Shown piece after piece: positions 21,366 through 29,329 of a DNA stretch of 34,900 nt. The notes beneath the pieces were generated by a model. The model searched no databases and was not told the DNA's origin. It saw nothing but the letters and a program-made list of their open reading frames with translations. Each line of letters opens with the position of its first letter. Within the stretch, counting starts at the first letter, position 1. The position numbers were made by a program, and so were the translations under genes. Source of the DNA: an uncultured Collinsella sp. (GTDB lineage: Bacteria; Actinomycetota; Coriobacteriia; Coriobacteriales; Coriobacteriaceae); assembly GCA_934675795.1 (NCBI GenBank), contig CAKURW010000017.1:1-34900 (forward strand), in the 5' to 3' direction.

Positions 21366-21396
21366 CCGGCACTTGGGGACGTTCCTTTTCTGCTGG
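21366..21396 (+). repeat. REP-like hairpin, copy 4
   Basis: CCGGCACTTGGGGACGTTCC with a degenerate right arm TGCTGG (21391-21396). It is adjacent to the AGTCATT element, the same pairing of the two repeat types as at 15418-15554. Confidence 0.6.
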
Positions 21397-21435
21397 CAGC
21401 TTGGAACAGTCCTTAAAGCCCGCATCAATCAACTG

Positions 21436-21608
21436 CGGAAAGCGCATCCCAGAATGAGCGTCCAACATGGGACATAGTTTCCCTTGAGGGCCTCAACCGG
21501 AAAATGCATCCCGGAATGTTGCCGGAAAGTGGAACGTAGTTTCCCAAACGGGCCGCTAACGGAAAGTGCATCCCGCTATTGAGCTCCAAAATGGGATGCG
21601 CTTTCCGT
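21436..21608. repeat. Tandem array of three 62-bp imperfect palindromes
   Basis: CGGAAA-N2-GCATCCC begins at 21436, 21498 and 21560, an exact 62-base period. Each unit carries an inverted right arm; the third is clearest, with GGAAAGTGCATCCC (21561-21574) against GGGATGCGCTTTCC (21593-21606). Interiors diverge while the arms stay similar. It lies in the gene-free stretch between the PTS operon terminator and the leftward peptidase gene. Confidence 0.88.
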
Positions 21609-21660
21609 GTCGGCAGTTCCTGGCAGCCTGGGGCTACTCATTTAAGTCTGTCCCCAATGA

Positions 21661-22695
21661 CTAGTAGTAGGCCCACATGGCTTCGACTTCGTTAAGGACC
21701 TCTACGGCGCCCCAGCGGCGGGCGCTGCGGCTGGCCGAGTTGGGATCGAAGACTCCAATCTGGTCGGCGTCGTCAATACCGTAAAGCACAATGTAGTGTC
21801 CAACGCTGGTAAAGGTGCCCGGCCGAACGGCGGCGATGACGGGCGCTCCCGAACGCAGCGCCTGAGTCATCGAGTCGCGATCGTTATGGAGCTCCGTTCC
21901 GTTAAGTCCCAACTGCCACGCGCCGCTCGTCATAAACGACCATTCGGTTGCACCGGTGGGGGCGTAATTGCCCGCCTCGGAAAGCGCGCACATATCGACG
22001 GGGGTCATATCGGTGTGTCCCGTCTTAAAGATATAGACCATGGTGAGACACGTAGGCCCGCAGGCATTTTGGCGGATGGTGCCGCCGGCGTAAGGCAGCT
22101 CCGACCACGCAGGGTCGATCTGATACATATGGGGCATCGTGCCGGCTTGCCATTGCGAGCGCGGGGTCGAAAACGCAAACGAATAGCCGGGTGCGACGGG
22201 GGCCTTGAGCAGCTTGTCCTCGACGGTGGGCTCGAGACCGGCCGAGCCGTGGGACATACAGGAGCTCATAAGCACAAAGACCAGACAGGTGAGGATAGAG
22301 CACAGTGCGAGGCGGAGTCGACGAGCCGGCAGGGCCGGGGCATTCACGTGCGATGTCGAGCGGTAGGGCTTGCCGTCGCGTCCGCCTTGGGGATGCGAAA
22401 AGAAGCGGTTGATATGGATGCCGGGGTGACGTGCGCCGTTGCGGCGCAGTTGCGGAACCTCGGCCTGACGCTGTCGAGTGCGTGCGCCCAAGCGGCTATC
22501 TTGCTGCGCGCTTGTGCCCGTGCTCGGACGGCCACTCTGCCGTGTTCTGCTTGCCTGCTGCCGAGACGAAGGCCTGGGTTGCTCTTGGAGGCGTTGCGGA
22601 TTGCTGCTCGTGGCACTTCTGGGCGTAGGCGTGGTACGGCCAGCAAGGCGAACGCTTTGTCGCCGTTGATCACCGTCGTTGTATCCGTATGCCAT
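21661..22695 (-). CDS. Membrane-anchored C39-like (papain-fold) cysteine peptidase
   Basis: A 344-aa protein. Residues 1-125 are polar, rich in Arg, Gln and Ser, and low in complexity. One hydrophobic helix follows at about 130-148 (LALCSILTCLVFVLMSSC), and the rest is extracytoplasmic. The catalytic domain (about 190-344) resembles Peptidase_C39_2: Cys212 in NACGPTCLTMVY, His300 in GHYIVLYG, and a following Asp in FDPN. These domains cleave peptides or the cell wall, or act in protein processing at the surface. The long basic cytoplasmic tail is unusual. ATG 22695 has AAGGCGG 5-6 bases upstream. The stop codon is embedded in the edge of a dispersed repeat. No transporter is fused, so it is not a bacteriocin-type exporter. 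Confidence 0.82.
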   Translation of the reverse strand: MAYGYNDGDQRRQSVRLAGRTTPTPRSATSSNPQRLQEQPRPSSRQQASRTRQSGRPSTGTSAQQDSRLGARTRQRQAEVPQLRRNGARHPGIHINRFFSHPQGGRDGKPYRSTSHVNAPALPARRLRLALCSILTCLVFVLMSSCMSHGSAGLEPTVEDKLLKAPVAPGYSFAFSTPRSQWQAGTMPHMYQIDPAWSELPYAGGTIRQNACGPTCLTMVYIFKTGHTDMTPVDMCALSEAGNYAPTGATEWSFMTSGAWQLGLNGTELHNDRDSMTQALRSGAPVIAAVRPGTFTSVGHYIVLYGIDDADQIGVFDPNSASRSARRWGAVEVLNEVEAMWAYY

Positions 22696-23055
22696 TCGTA
22701 CCGCCTTGTCTCATGTATAACCTGTCTATCCTACAAAAAAGATGTGCAACAAATGGGCCTGTGCGTCAAAAGCTCGGTAAACGGTATGAAAGGCGCAAAA
22801 CACACGGCCTCAAAAATATCTCTATATGCGTCCGATGAGCGTACGCCCGTCGGACGGGCGGCAACAATGAGCGGCAAACCGTGCCGTTCGTCCCAAAAAC
22901 GGCGCCGCTCGTTTTGCAGTTCTGCCTTCGGTCGAGCTACAAGCGGAGCTGCTGCGCCAAGGCCGTATCTTAAAGCCACGAAATAAAAGAGCGCGGCAAA
23001 ACAGACCGCGCAAGGGGTGACGTCAAGGGGCGTCAAAAAGGAAAGGAGGGGAACA
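22696..23055. other. Divergent intergenic region upstream of peptidase and permease
   Basis: No gene is supported. It must hold both divergent promoters. Visible structures are an inverted repeat GTCCGA/TCGGAC near 22829-22858, a GCGCGG/CCGCGC hairpin (22990-22995, 23005-23010), and TGACGTCA (23017-23024) followed by a repeated CGTCAA just before the permease ribosome-binding site. Confidence 0.45.
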
Positions 23056-24507
23056 ATGGCGGACAAGAACGCAGAAGTTGCAGTCGAGGATAACGGCGGC
23101 ATGAAGAAAACGCTTTCGCTCTGGAACTTCTTCACCATCGGTTTCGGTGCCATTATCGGTACCGGTTGGGTTCTGCAGGTCGGCGACTGGATGGTCGTGG
23201 GCGGCGGTCCCGTTCCCGCTATGATCGCATTCCTCTTGGGTGCAATCTTCCTCGTGCCCGTCGGAGCTGTTTTCGGTGAGCTCACGGCTGCTATCCCCAT
23301 CTCGGGCGGCATCGTCGAGTATGTCGACCGTAGCTTTGGCCGTACGCTGAGCTACATCACCGGTTGGCTTTTGGCCCTGGGCAACGGCATCCTGTGCCCG
23401 TGGGAGGCCATCGCCATTTCGACCCTCGTGTCCGAGATGTTCGGCAGCCTGCCCGGTCTTGAGTGGCTGCGCGCCGTTAAGCTCTACACCATCCTGGGCG
23501 CCGACGTTTACCTGTTCCCGACGCTGATCGCGCTCGGCTTCGCAGCCTACGTCATCTTCCTCAACTTCCGCGGTGCCAGCTCGGCCGCCAAGCTCCAGGC
23601 CTTCCTGACCAAGGCTCTGCTCTGCGGCATGCTGCTCGCCATGGGCGTCTCGCTGTTCACCGGCTCGCCGGACAACGCCATGCCCGTGTTCTCCCAGGTC
23701 ACCGGCGCTGGCGGCGGTAAGGCCGCTACCGAGGGCACCAGCCTGTTCGCCGGCATCGTGTCGGTCCTGGTTCTGACCCCGTTCTTCTACGCCGGTTTCG
23801 ACACCATTCCTCAGCAGGCTGAGGAAGCAGCCGAGGGCCTCAACTGGAACAAGTTCGGCAAGATCATCTCCCTGGCTCTGCTGGCCGCTGGCGGCTTCTA
23901 CATGGTCTGCATCTACTCGTTCGGCACCATCCTCGACTGGCATGAGTTCGTTAAGAGCCCGGTTCCCGCGCTCGCCTGCCTCAAGGGCATCAACATGCTT
24001 CTGTACCTGGCCATGCTCGTCATCGCCACGCTTGGACCCATGGGCCCGATGAACTCCTTCTACGGCGCCACGAGCCGCATCATGCTTGCCATGGGCCGCA
24101 AGGGCCAGCTGCCCGAGAAGTTCGCCGAGGTCGACCCCAAGTCCGGCGCTCCCAAGCTCGCCTGCGTCGTTCTGGGCGTCATCACCGTCATCGGTCCGTT
24201 CCTGGGCAAGAACATGCTCATCCCTCTGACCAACGTGTCGGCTCTCGCCTTCATCTTCTCCTGCGGTATGGTCGCCCTCGCCTGCCTGCGCATGCGCTTC
24301 ACCGAGCCCGACCTGCCTCGTCCCTACGAGGTGCCCGGCGGCAAGTTTGGCATCGGCCTCGCTATCGCTGCCTGCGCCATCATCATCGGCCTGCTCGTGA
24401 TTCCGTTCTCTCCCGCCTCCCTCAACATGGTGGAGTGGAGCATCGTGATCGGTTGGTTGGCTATTGGCCTGGCCCTCATGGCTTTCACCAATTCCCGCAA
24501 AAAGTAA
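23056..24507 (+). CDS. APC-superfamily amino-acid permease
   Basis: A 483-aa membrane protein with about twelve helices. The first helix has the G-x-G substrate-binding motif of APC carriers (FFTIGFGAIIGTGW), and the second half includes PFFYAGFDTIPQQAEE in helix 6, the conserved region of the amino acid/polyamine/organocation fold. It would import or exchange an amino acid; specificity cannot be read from sequence. The ATG at 23056 is preferred because AAAGGAGGGG lies 6 bases upstream. The amidohydrolase gene follows 131 bases later in the same direction, so a joint catabolic function is plausible. A GGTGCGCG/CGCGCACC hairpin lies between them (about 24529-24559). Confidence 0.93.
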   Translation: MADKNAEVAVEDNGGMKKTLSLWNFFTIGFGAIIGTGWVLQVGDWMVVGGGPVPAMIAFLLGAIFLVPVGAVFGELTAAIPISGGIVEYVDRSFGRTLSYITGWLLALGNGILCPWEAIAISTLVSEMFGSLPGLEWLRAVKLYTILGADVYLFPTLIALGFAAYVIFLNFRGASSAAKLQAFLTKALLCGMLLAMGVSLFTGSPDNAMPVFSQVTGAGGGKAATEGTSLFAGIVSVLVLTPFFYAGFDTIPQQAEEAAEGLNWNKFGKIISLALLAAGGFYMVCIYSFGTILDWHEFVKSPVPALACLKGINMLLYLAMLVIATLGPMGPMNSFYGATSRIMLAMGRKGQLPEKFAEVDPKSGAPKLACVVLGVITVIGPFLGKNMLIPLTNVSALAFIFSCGMVALACLRMRFTEPDLPRPYEVPGGKFGIGLAIAACAIIIGLLVIPFSPASLNMVEWSIVIGWLAIGLALMAFTNSRKK

Positions 24508-24638
24508 CGCCTAGCCGGGGCGGATCGGGTGCGCGGAATCCTCTCTCCCGCGCACCGAACCCGGCACCACTTGGGTAGCTTTGTGAGGCCTTAACCCAAC
24601 ACGGCCTCGCCCACTATATGGATCCATAAGGAGGAACC

Positions 24639-25916
24639 ATGTCCACTAAGTATGCAATCGTTGGCGGCAAGCTCATCGACGGTACCGGTGCCGAGCCGGT
24701 CGAGAACTCCCTCGTTCTCGTCGACGACAACGGCAAGATCGAGTACGCCGGCGCTATGCAGGACCTTCCCGAGGGCGTTGAGGTCATCGACGCCGCCGGC
24801 AAGACCGTCCTTCCCGGCCTGATCGACACTCACCTGCACTTCTCGGGCAACCTGACCGACGATGACACCGATTGGGTCATGCAGCCGCTCCTCGAGAAGC
24901 AGGCCGTCGCCGTCAAGCAGGCCTACGACTGCCTCACCCATGGCCTCACCACCGTCTGCGAGATCGGCCGCTTTGGTATCCAGATCCGTGACTGCATCGA
25001 CAAGGGCGTCTTCAAGGGCCCGCGCGTTCTGGCCACCGGCCTTGGCTTCTGCCGCGTTGCCGGCCACGGCGACTCCCACCACTGCAGCCAGGAGCTCAAC
25101 AAGGAATCGCACCCCTGGGGCGATCAGGTCGACGGTCCTTGGGATCTGCGCAAGGCCGTCCGTCGTCGCCTGCGCGAGAACCCCGATGCCATCAAGATCT
25201 GGGCTACCGGTGGCGGCATCTGGCGCTGGGACTCCGGCCGCGACCAGCACTACTGCTCCGAGGAGATTCAGGCCGTGGTCGAAGAGGCCAAGATGGTCGG
25301 CATCCCCGTGTGGAGCCACTGCTACAACAACCACGCCGCTGCCTACGATTCCGTTCGCTTTGGCTGCGAGCAGCTGATTCACGGCTTCGATATCGATGAG
25401 CGTACCATGGACCTCATGGCCGAGCAGGGCACCTTCTTCACCCCGACGATCGCCTTCCTGCCCACCTGGTACGCCACCTATCCGCCCGTCTACGTCCCCG
25501 AGCTGCACGACAAGTACGAGGGCACCCTGGTCGAGAAGGAGCTGCAGCGCAACTACGACTGCCTGCGCGAGGCCAAGAAGCGCGGCGTCGTCATGACGAT
25601 CGGCTCCGACTCCTTCTCCTTCGTCACCCCGTACGGCACCTGCTCCATCGAGGAGATGTACGAGTTCGTCGACAAGATCGGCTTCACCCCGGTCGAGACC
25701 ATCACCTGTGCCACCCTCAACGGTGCCAAGATGTGCCACATCGAGGACGAGACCGGTTCCATCGAGGCCGGCAAGTGCGCCGACCTGCTGGTCGTCAACG
25801 GTGACGTCGCCGCCGACATCCACGTGCTCAACACCGACAACATGGACGTCATCATGAAGGACGGCTGGATCGTCGAGGCTGGCACCTTTGGCGAGGCCAA
25901 CAAATACAGCGCCTAA
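24639..25916 (+). CDS. Metal-dependent amidohydrolase (prolidase/imidazolonepropionase-like)
   Basis: A 425-aa enzyme of the amidohydrolase superfamily with the full binuclear set: His65 and His67 in DTHLH, Lys186 (IKIWATGG, likely carboxylated bridging ligand), His227 in WSHC, His248 in LIHGFD and Asp324 in GSDSF. The small N-terminal beta-sandwich (YAIVGGKLIDGTG) and the C-terminal GSIEAGKCADLLVVNGD are standard. The closest recognised subfamily is the Xaa-Pro dipeptidase or imidazolonepropionase-like group; the exact substrate is uncertain. AAGGAGGAACC precedes the ATG. It may be a peptide or acylated amino-acid hydrolase acting with the upstream permease. A hairpin at 25975-25996 ends the unit. 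Confidence 0.92.
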   Translation: MSTKYAIVGGKLIDGTGAEPVENSLVLVDDNGKIEYAGAMQDLPEGVEVIDAAGKTVLPGLIDTHLHFSGNLTDDDTDWVMQPLLEKQAVAVKQAYDCLTHGLTTVCEIGRFGIQIRDCIDKGVFKGPRVLATGLGFCRVAGHGDSHHCSQELNKESHPWGDQVDGPWDLRKAVRRRLRENPDAIKIWATGGGIWRWDSGRDQHYCSEEIQAVVEEAKMVGIPVWSHCYNNHAAAYDSVRFGCEQLIHGFDIDERTMDLMAEQGTFFTPTIAFLPTWYATYPPVYVPELHDKYEGTLVEKELQRNYDCLREAKKRGVVMTIGSDSFSFVTPYGTCSIEEMYEFVDKIGFTPVETITCATLNGAKMCHIEDETGSIEAGKCADLLVVNGDVAADIHVLNTDNMDVIMKDGWIVEAGTFGEANKYSA

Positions 25917-25957
25917 ACTACCGTTCATCGACGACTGGATGTAAAACACAGTATTTG

Positions 25958-25972
25958 ATTGCATAATGCAAT
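25958..25972. promoter_or_regulatory. 15-base palindrome ATTGCATAATGCAAT
   Basis: Seven-base arms around a central A. It contains CATAAT, a possible -10 box for the kinase gene downstream, and ends two bases before the terminator stem. It could be an operator. Half-sites ATTGC/GCAAT match those of the palindrome at 13889-13902. Confidence 0.4.
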
Positions 25973-25974
25973 GG

Positions 25975-26002
25975 AGAGGGTCGCTTGCGGCCCTCTTTAT
26001 TG
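25975..26002 (+). terminator. Intrinsic terminator of the amidohydrolase gene
   Basis: AGAGGGTCGC (25975-25984) pairs with GCGGCCCTCT (25987-25996) with one G-T pair and a two-base loop, followed by TTATTGC. Confidence 0.75.
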
Positions 26003-26033
26003 CTATGGGTGCGATAGATAAAAGGGGATGACG

Positions 26034-27419
26034 GTGGATTTAAACAGGCTGATTCTGGGCAAGAGCTACAACTCTACCAAGGTCTTTCGTACGGCCCAGC
26101 ATGTGGTCCAGGCCATCCTGCTCGGCGTTGTCGTTCCGGCGCTTATCCTGCTGCTTATCTGGGATTTAACCGATAACCCCAATCCCGTTCCGGGCGTTGT
26201 CGTTATTGCCGGCATGGTCATGCTGTGCTTCTTTTTCTCGTATGTCTTTGTGGTCCCCGACGACCTCACATCGAGCGCAACCGACCGTACGCTTGCCATC
26301 GCATCAAAAATATTCGCCTACACGTCGCGCGGCCTTACGCCCGAAGCGGCCCTGGGCGCCTCTAAAATTATCCTGTCCGAGACCATCGCCTCTGCCATCT
26401 GCTTTACCGATGGCAAACAGGTGTTGGCAAGCTGGGGCGAGGACTCGGCAAAGTGCCCCGCCGGCACCCCGGTCGTGCTCAAGACCACGCTCAGTGTGAT
26501 TGAGACGGGCGAGCAGAGCGTGTTTTCGCGCGACACCTCCAATGAGACGGGCGGCTATTTTCCCCGCCTGCGCGCCGGCATCGTCGCGCCGCTTACCGTG
26601 CGCGGGCATTGCGTGGGCACACTCGAGCTGTATTACCCTCGCCTGAGCAGCATCGATATGCGCCAGACGGCCCTTGCCTCGGGTTTTGCCGACCTAATTT
26701 CCACGCAGCTCGCCAGCTTTGAGCTCGAGCGCCAGGACGAGCTCACAGCCCGCGTTGAGCTTCGCGCCCTGCAGTCGCAGGTCGATCCGCATTTTCTATT
26801 CAATACCATTAGCACGATCGTGTCGCTCGTTCGAACCGAGCCCGACAAGGCGCGATCGCTGCTGATCGACTTTTCCAACTACTATCGTCAGACGCTTTCT
26901 GATTCCGATACGCTCACCACGCTCGAGCACGAGGTGGAACAGGGCACTCGTTATATCAATCTTATGCAGGCCCGGTATGGCGACGGCCGTTTGCGCGTTT
27001 CGGTCGACATCGACTTTGAGGTGCGCGACAGCCTGGTACCGCCGTTTATCTTGCAGCCGCTGCTCGAAAACTGCATCAAGCATGCGCAGCGCGAGACCGA
27101 GCCGCTTTCTATTCGTGTTAGGGCTTTCGAGACCGATGACGGCTTGGAGATCATCGTCGAAGATGACGGCATCGGGATGAGCGAAGAAGTCTGCGCGCAT
27201 CTGTTTGAGCAGCATCGCCGAGAGGAGCCCGAGAGCATTACCGCCGACGGTTCCGTCAAGCGAGGTTGCGGCCTGGCGCTCTTCAACGTGCTTCAGCGCA
27301 TCCATTTCTTTTACGGAGAAGATTCTGGCATGCGCGTGAAGTCCCAGGAGGGCGTTGGCACGCAGGTCATCGTCGAGCTGAACGGCGAGCCGCATGAGCC
27401 GGCGCCGTTGACGGCGTAG
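26034..27419 (+). CDS. LytS-type sensor histidine kinase, first pair
   Basis: A membrane kinase of about 461 aa. Two N-terminal helices (about 22-45 and 58-80) are joined by a short outside loop. A GAF-like region follows (about 95-225), then the His_kinase domain with the phospho-acceptor His253 in QVDPHFLFNT, and a HATPase region with LLENCIKHA (N box) and EDDGIGM (G1). It autophosphorylates and passes phosphate to the regulator encoded next. Start choice: AAAGGGG abuts ATG 26028, too near, whereas GTG 26034 is 6 bases away, so GTG is preferred; ATG 26028 would add two residues. It shares long identical-looking stretches with the kinase at 31947, including LASGFA and STQLA. Confidence 0.93.
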   Translation: MDLNRLILGKSYNSTKVFRTAQHVVQAILLGVVVPALILLLIWDLTDNPNPVPGVVVIAGMVMLCFFFSYVFVVPDDLTSSATDRTLAIASKIFAYTSRGLTPEAALGASKIILSETIASAICFTDGKQVLASWGEDSAKCPAGTPVVLKTTLSVIETGEQSVFSRDTSNETGGYFPRLRAGIVAPLTVRGHCVGTLELYYPRLSSIDMRQTALASGFADLISTQLASFELERQDELTARVELRALQSQVDPHFLFNTISTIVSLVRTEPDKARSLLIDFSNYYRQTLSDSDTLTTLEHEVEQGTRYINLMQARYGDGRLRVSVDIDFEVRDSLVPPFILQPLLENCIKHAQRETEPLSIRVRAFETDDGLEIIVEDDGIGMSEEVCAHLFEQHRREEPESITADGSVKRGCGLALFNVLQRIHFFYGEDSGMRVKSQEGVGTQVIVELNGEPHEPAPLTA

Positions 27420-27457
27420 CACGCGGTTGGATTGAGAGAAAAAGAGGGGAAGCACAT

Positions 27458-28192
27458 ATGTCCGAAGGCTGGAACATCTTGGTGGTTGATGACGAGCCTC
27501 CCATTAGGGCTGAGCTACGCTATCTGTTGGAAAAGGATGCGCGTGTGGGTCAGATTGCCGAGGCGGGCAATGTCACCGAAGCCGTGGAGTCGATTCTGTC
27601 GAACAAGCCCGACGTGCTGTTTTTAGACATTACCATGCCCGGTCGCTCGGGAATTGAGCTTGCCGAGACGCTGCAGAACCTAAAGACGCCGCCGGTTGTG
27701 GTGTTTGTGACGGCATTTGCCGAGTATGCGGCCGATGCCTATAACCTCGATGCTGTCGATTACATCGTCAAGCCGGTCGAGGATGCCCGCTTGTCAAAGG
27801 CGCTCGACAAGATCGAGACTGCCCTGGGCGCTCGCCGTGTCGTCCATGCTCCGCGCCAGCCTTTGCGCCTGACGGTGGATCGCGGGGGCAAAAAGGTGTT
27901 CATTCCCGTGGCGGATGTCTGCTACTTTGAGGCGCGCGCCGATTTTTGCAACGCCGTCTGCGCCGAGGGGACATACCTGATCAATGAGTCGATTTCCTCG
28001 CTCGAGCGGCGCCTGGCCTCCGAGGGCTTTATCCGTGTCCACCGCAGCTATCTGGTTAATTTGGAAGACGTGCACAATGTCGAGATCGGCTCCACGGGCC
28101 TGATGGAGCTCAGGCTCGATCGCGTAACCTCGACGGTGCCCGTGTCCCGCCGTCGCGCTGCCGAGGTCAAATCGCACTTGGGGCTTGCGTAG
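27458..28192 (+). CDS. LytTR-type response regulator, first pair
   Basis: A 244-aa regulator. The receiver domain (about 1-120) has acidic VVDDE, Asp57 in LFLDITMPG as phosphorylation site, the conserved Thr/Ser in VFVTAFAEYA and Lys in YIVKPVE. The LytTR DNA-binding domain (about 140-244) reads ADVCYFEARADFCNAVC and VHRSYLVNLEDVHNVE. Such regulators bind paired 9-10 base sites, often controlling surface or wall genes. It follows the kinase by 38 bases with AGAGGGG 9 bases upstream. Partner is inferred from adjacency. Confidence 0.94.
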   Translation: MSEGWNILVVDDEPPIRAELRYLLEKDARVGQIAEAGNVTEAVESILSNKPDVLFLDITMPGRSGIELAETLQNLKTPPVVVFVTAFAEYAADAYNLDAVDYIVKPVEDARLSKALDKIETALGARRVVHAPRQPLRLTVDRGGKKVFIPVADVCYFEARADFCNAVCAEGTYLINESISSLERRLASEGFIRVHRSYLVNLEDVHNVEIGSTGLMELRLDRVTSTVPVSRRRAAEVKSHLGLA

Positions 28193-28224
28193 GGGTCGGT
28201 GTGCCATCGTTTGCCGTTACAGGT

Positions 28225-28251
28225 TTGGCATGACTGTGCGGTGGGCATAAT
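28225..28251 (+). promoter_or_regulatory. Candidate promoter of the zinc phospholipase-like gene
   Basis: TTGGCA (28225-28230) and CATAAT (28246-28251), 15 bases apart, with GGG before the -10 box. The start codon is 33 bases downstream. The spacer is short but the -10 is good. Confidence 0.4.
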
Positions 28252-28283
28252 GGATTGCATCGAATGAAATCGAAAGGATTATT

Positions 28284-29228
28284 ATGCCCGCGCTCATTAC
28301 GCATCATCTGTTTGGCGAGGAAAGCATCGACCATCTTCCGCAGGGCGTTATCACGTCCGACGAGGAGCGCATCGCCTTTATCCTGGGAAACCAAGGTCCC
28401 GACCCGTTCTTCTTTCACATGCTCACGCCGCGCATTTCCGACTGCATGTCGCTTGCTCAGGTCATGCACCGCTCGCGCATGTCGCGCCAGTTCTCGTGCC
28501 TGCGCGACGGCGTGTCGTACCTGCAGCCGCGCGATGCCAATCTGGGTCGCGCCTTTGCGCTGGGCCTGTTGTCGCACTATGTGCTCGATCGCAATGCCCA
28601 TCCCTTTGTCTACGAGCAGCAGTTTGGCATTGTCGAGTCCGATCCCGAGCTCGAGGCTTCGGGCAGTCAAGTTCATGCCGTGCTCGAAAGCGACCTGGAC
28701 GTGCTGATGCTGCAGCTCAAGCGCGATGGGGCTACGGTCGAGGATTATCCGCCGGCGGGCGAGATCGTCACTACCGACCGCATCAATCGCGTTGCCGGTG
28801 TGCTGATGAGCTATGTTGCTGGACGCGTGTACGGCATCGATATCCCGGTGGGAGAGTACGGCGGCGCCGTAGCCGACATGCAGCTGCTCTACCGCACTAT
28901 CGAGCCGGCCGGTTCGGCCAAGACGCGCGCGATTGCCCTGCTCGAGGGCTTGGTGCACGATTATTCGCTACTCGACGGCCTTGCGCACCGCGTGACGACC
29001 GAGTTGCCCGAGCGTACCGGCAACCTGGGCCACTTGGCATGGAAGAGCCCCTTTACCGATGAAGTCTCGACTGAGAGCTTCCCCGAGGTCTTTGACCGCG
29101 CACTGCTCGATTACGAGCTCACCGTCGCCCGCTTTATCGAGACCGGCGATATGGAAGCCGTGACCAACCACGTCAATTACAGCGGTCGCGTGCTCGGCGC
29201 CGACGAAGAGTTCGACCGCGAGGAGTAG
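28284..29228 (+). CDS. Zinc-dependent phospholipase C family protein
   Basis: A 314-aa protein of the Zn_dep_PLPC (PF00882) type. The pattern of metal-binding His/Asp is present: THHLFGEE near the N terminus, GNQGPDPFFFH (about 35-45), LGLLSHYVLDRNAHPFVYE (about 94-112) and VHAVLESDLD (about 130-140). Founding members cleave phospholipids outside the cell, but many relatives are intracellular and uncharacterised. There is no signal peptide here, so a cytoplasmic role is likely and lecithinase activity should not be assumed. AAAGGATTATT precedes the ATG. The stop is 101 bases before the transporter gene, which has its own promoter. Confidence 0.85.
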   Translation: MPALITHHLFGEESIDHLPQGVITSDEERIAFILGNQGPDPFFFHMLTPRISDCMSLAQVMHRSRMSRQFSCLRDGVSYLQPRDANLGRAFALGLLSHYVLDRNAHPFVYEQQFGIVESDPELEASGSQVHAVLESDLDVLMLQLKRDGATVEDYPPAGEIVTTDRINRVAGVLMSYVAGRVYGIDIPVGEYGGAVADMQLLYRTIEPAGSAKTRAIALLEGLVHDYSLLDGLAHRVTTELPERTGNLGHLAWKSPFTDEVSTESFPEVFDRALLDYELTVARFIETGDMEAVTNHVNYSGRVLGADEEFDREE

Positions 29229-29279
29229 GGCTCGTGCGTGCCCCTTTGCCGAATCCTTACCGGCGCTTCTGGACAATTG

Positions 29280-29288
29280 GGGTACGAT
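29280..29288 (+). promoter_or_regulatory. Candidate -10 element of the MFS gene (GGGTACGAT)
   Basis: TTGGGGTACGATGA resembles the elements at 7001, 28243 and 30680. TTACCG (29258-29263) might be a -35 at 19 bases. The leader is about 40 bases. Confidence 0.4.
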
Positions 29289-29329
29289 GAACTAACTGCA
29301 TATCGGGCGAATACGAAGGGGCCCTGTCC

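Noticed and set aside
21661..22695. C39-like peptidase as the leader protease of the RiPP cassette
   Set aside because: It is about 16 kb away, has different base composition, and the precursors lack double-Gly sites.
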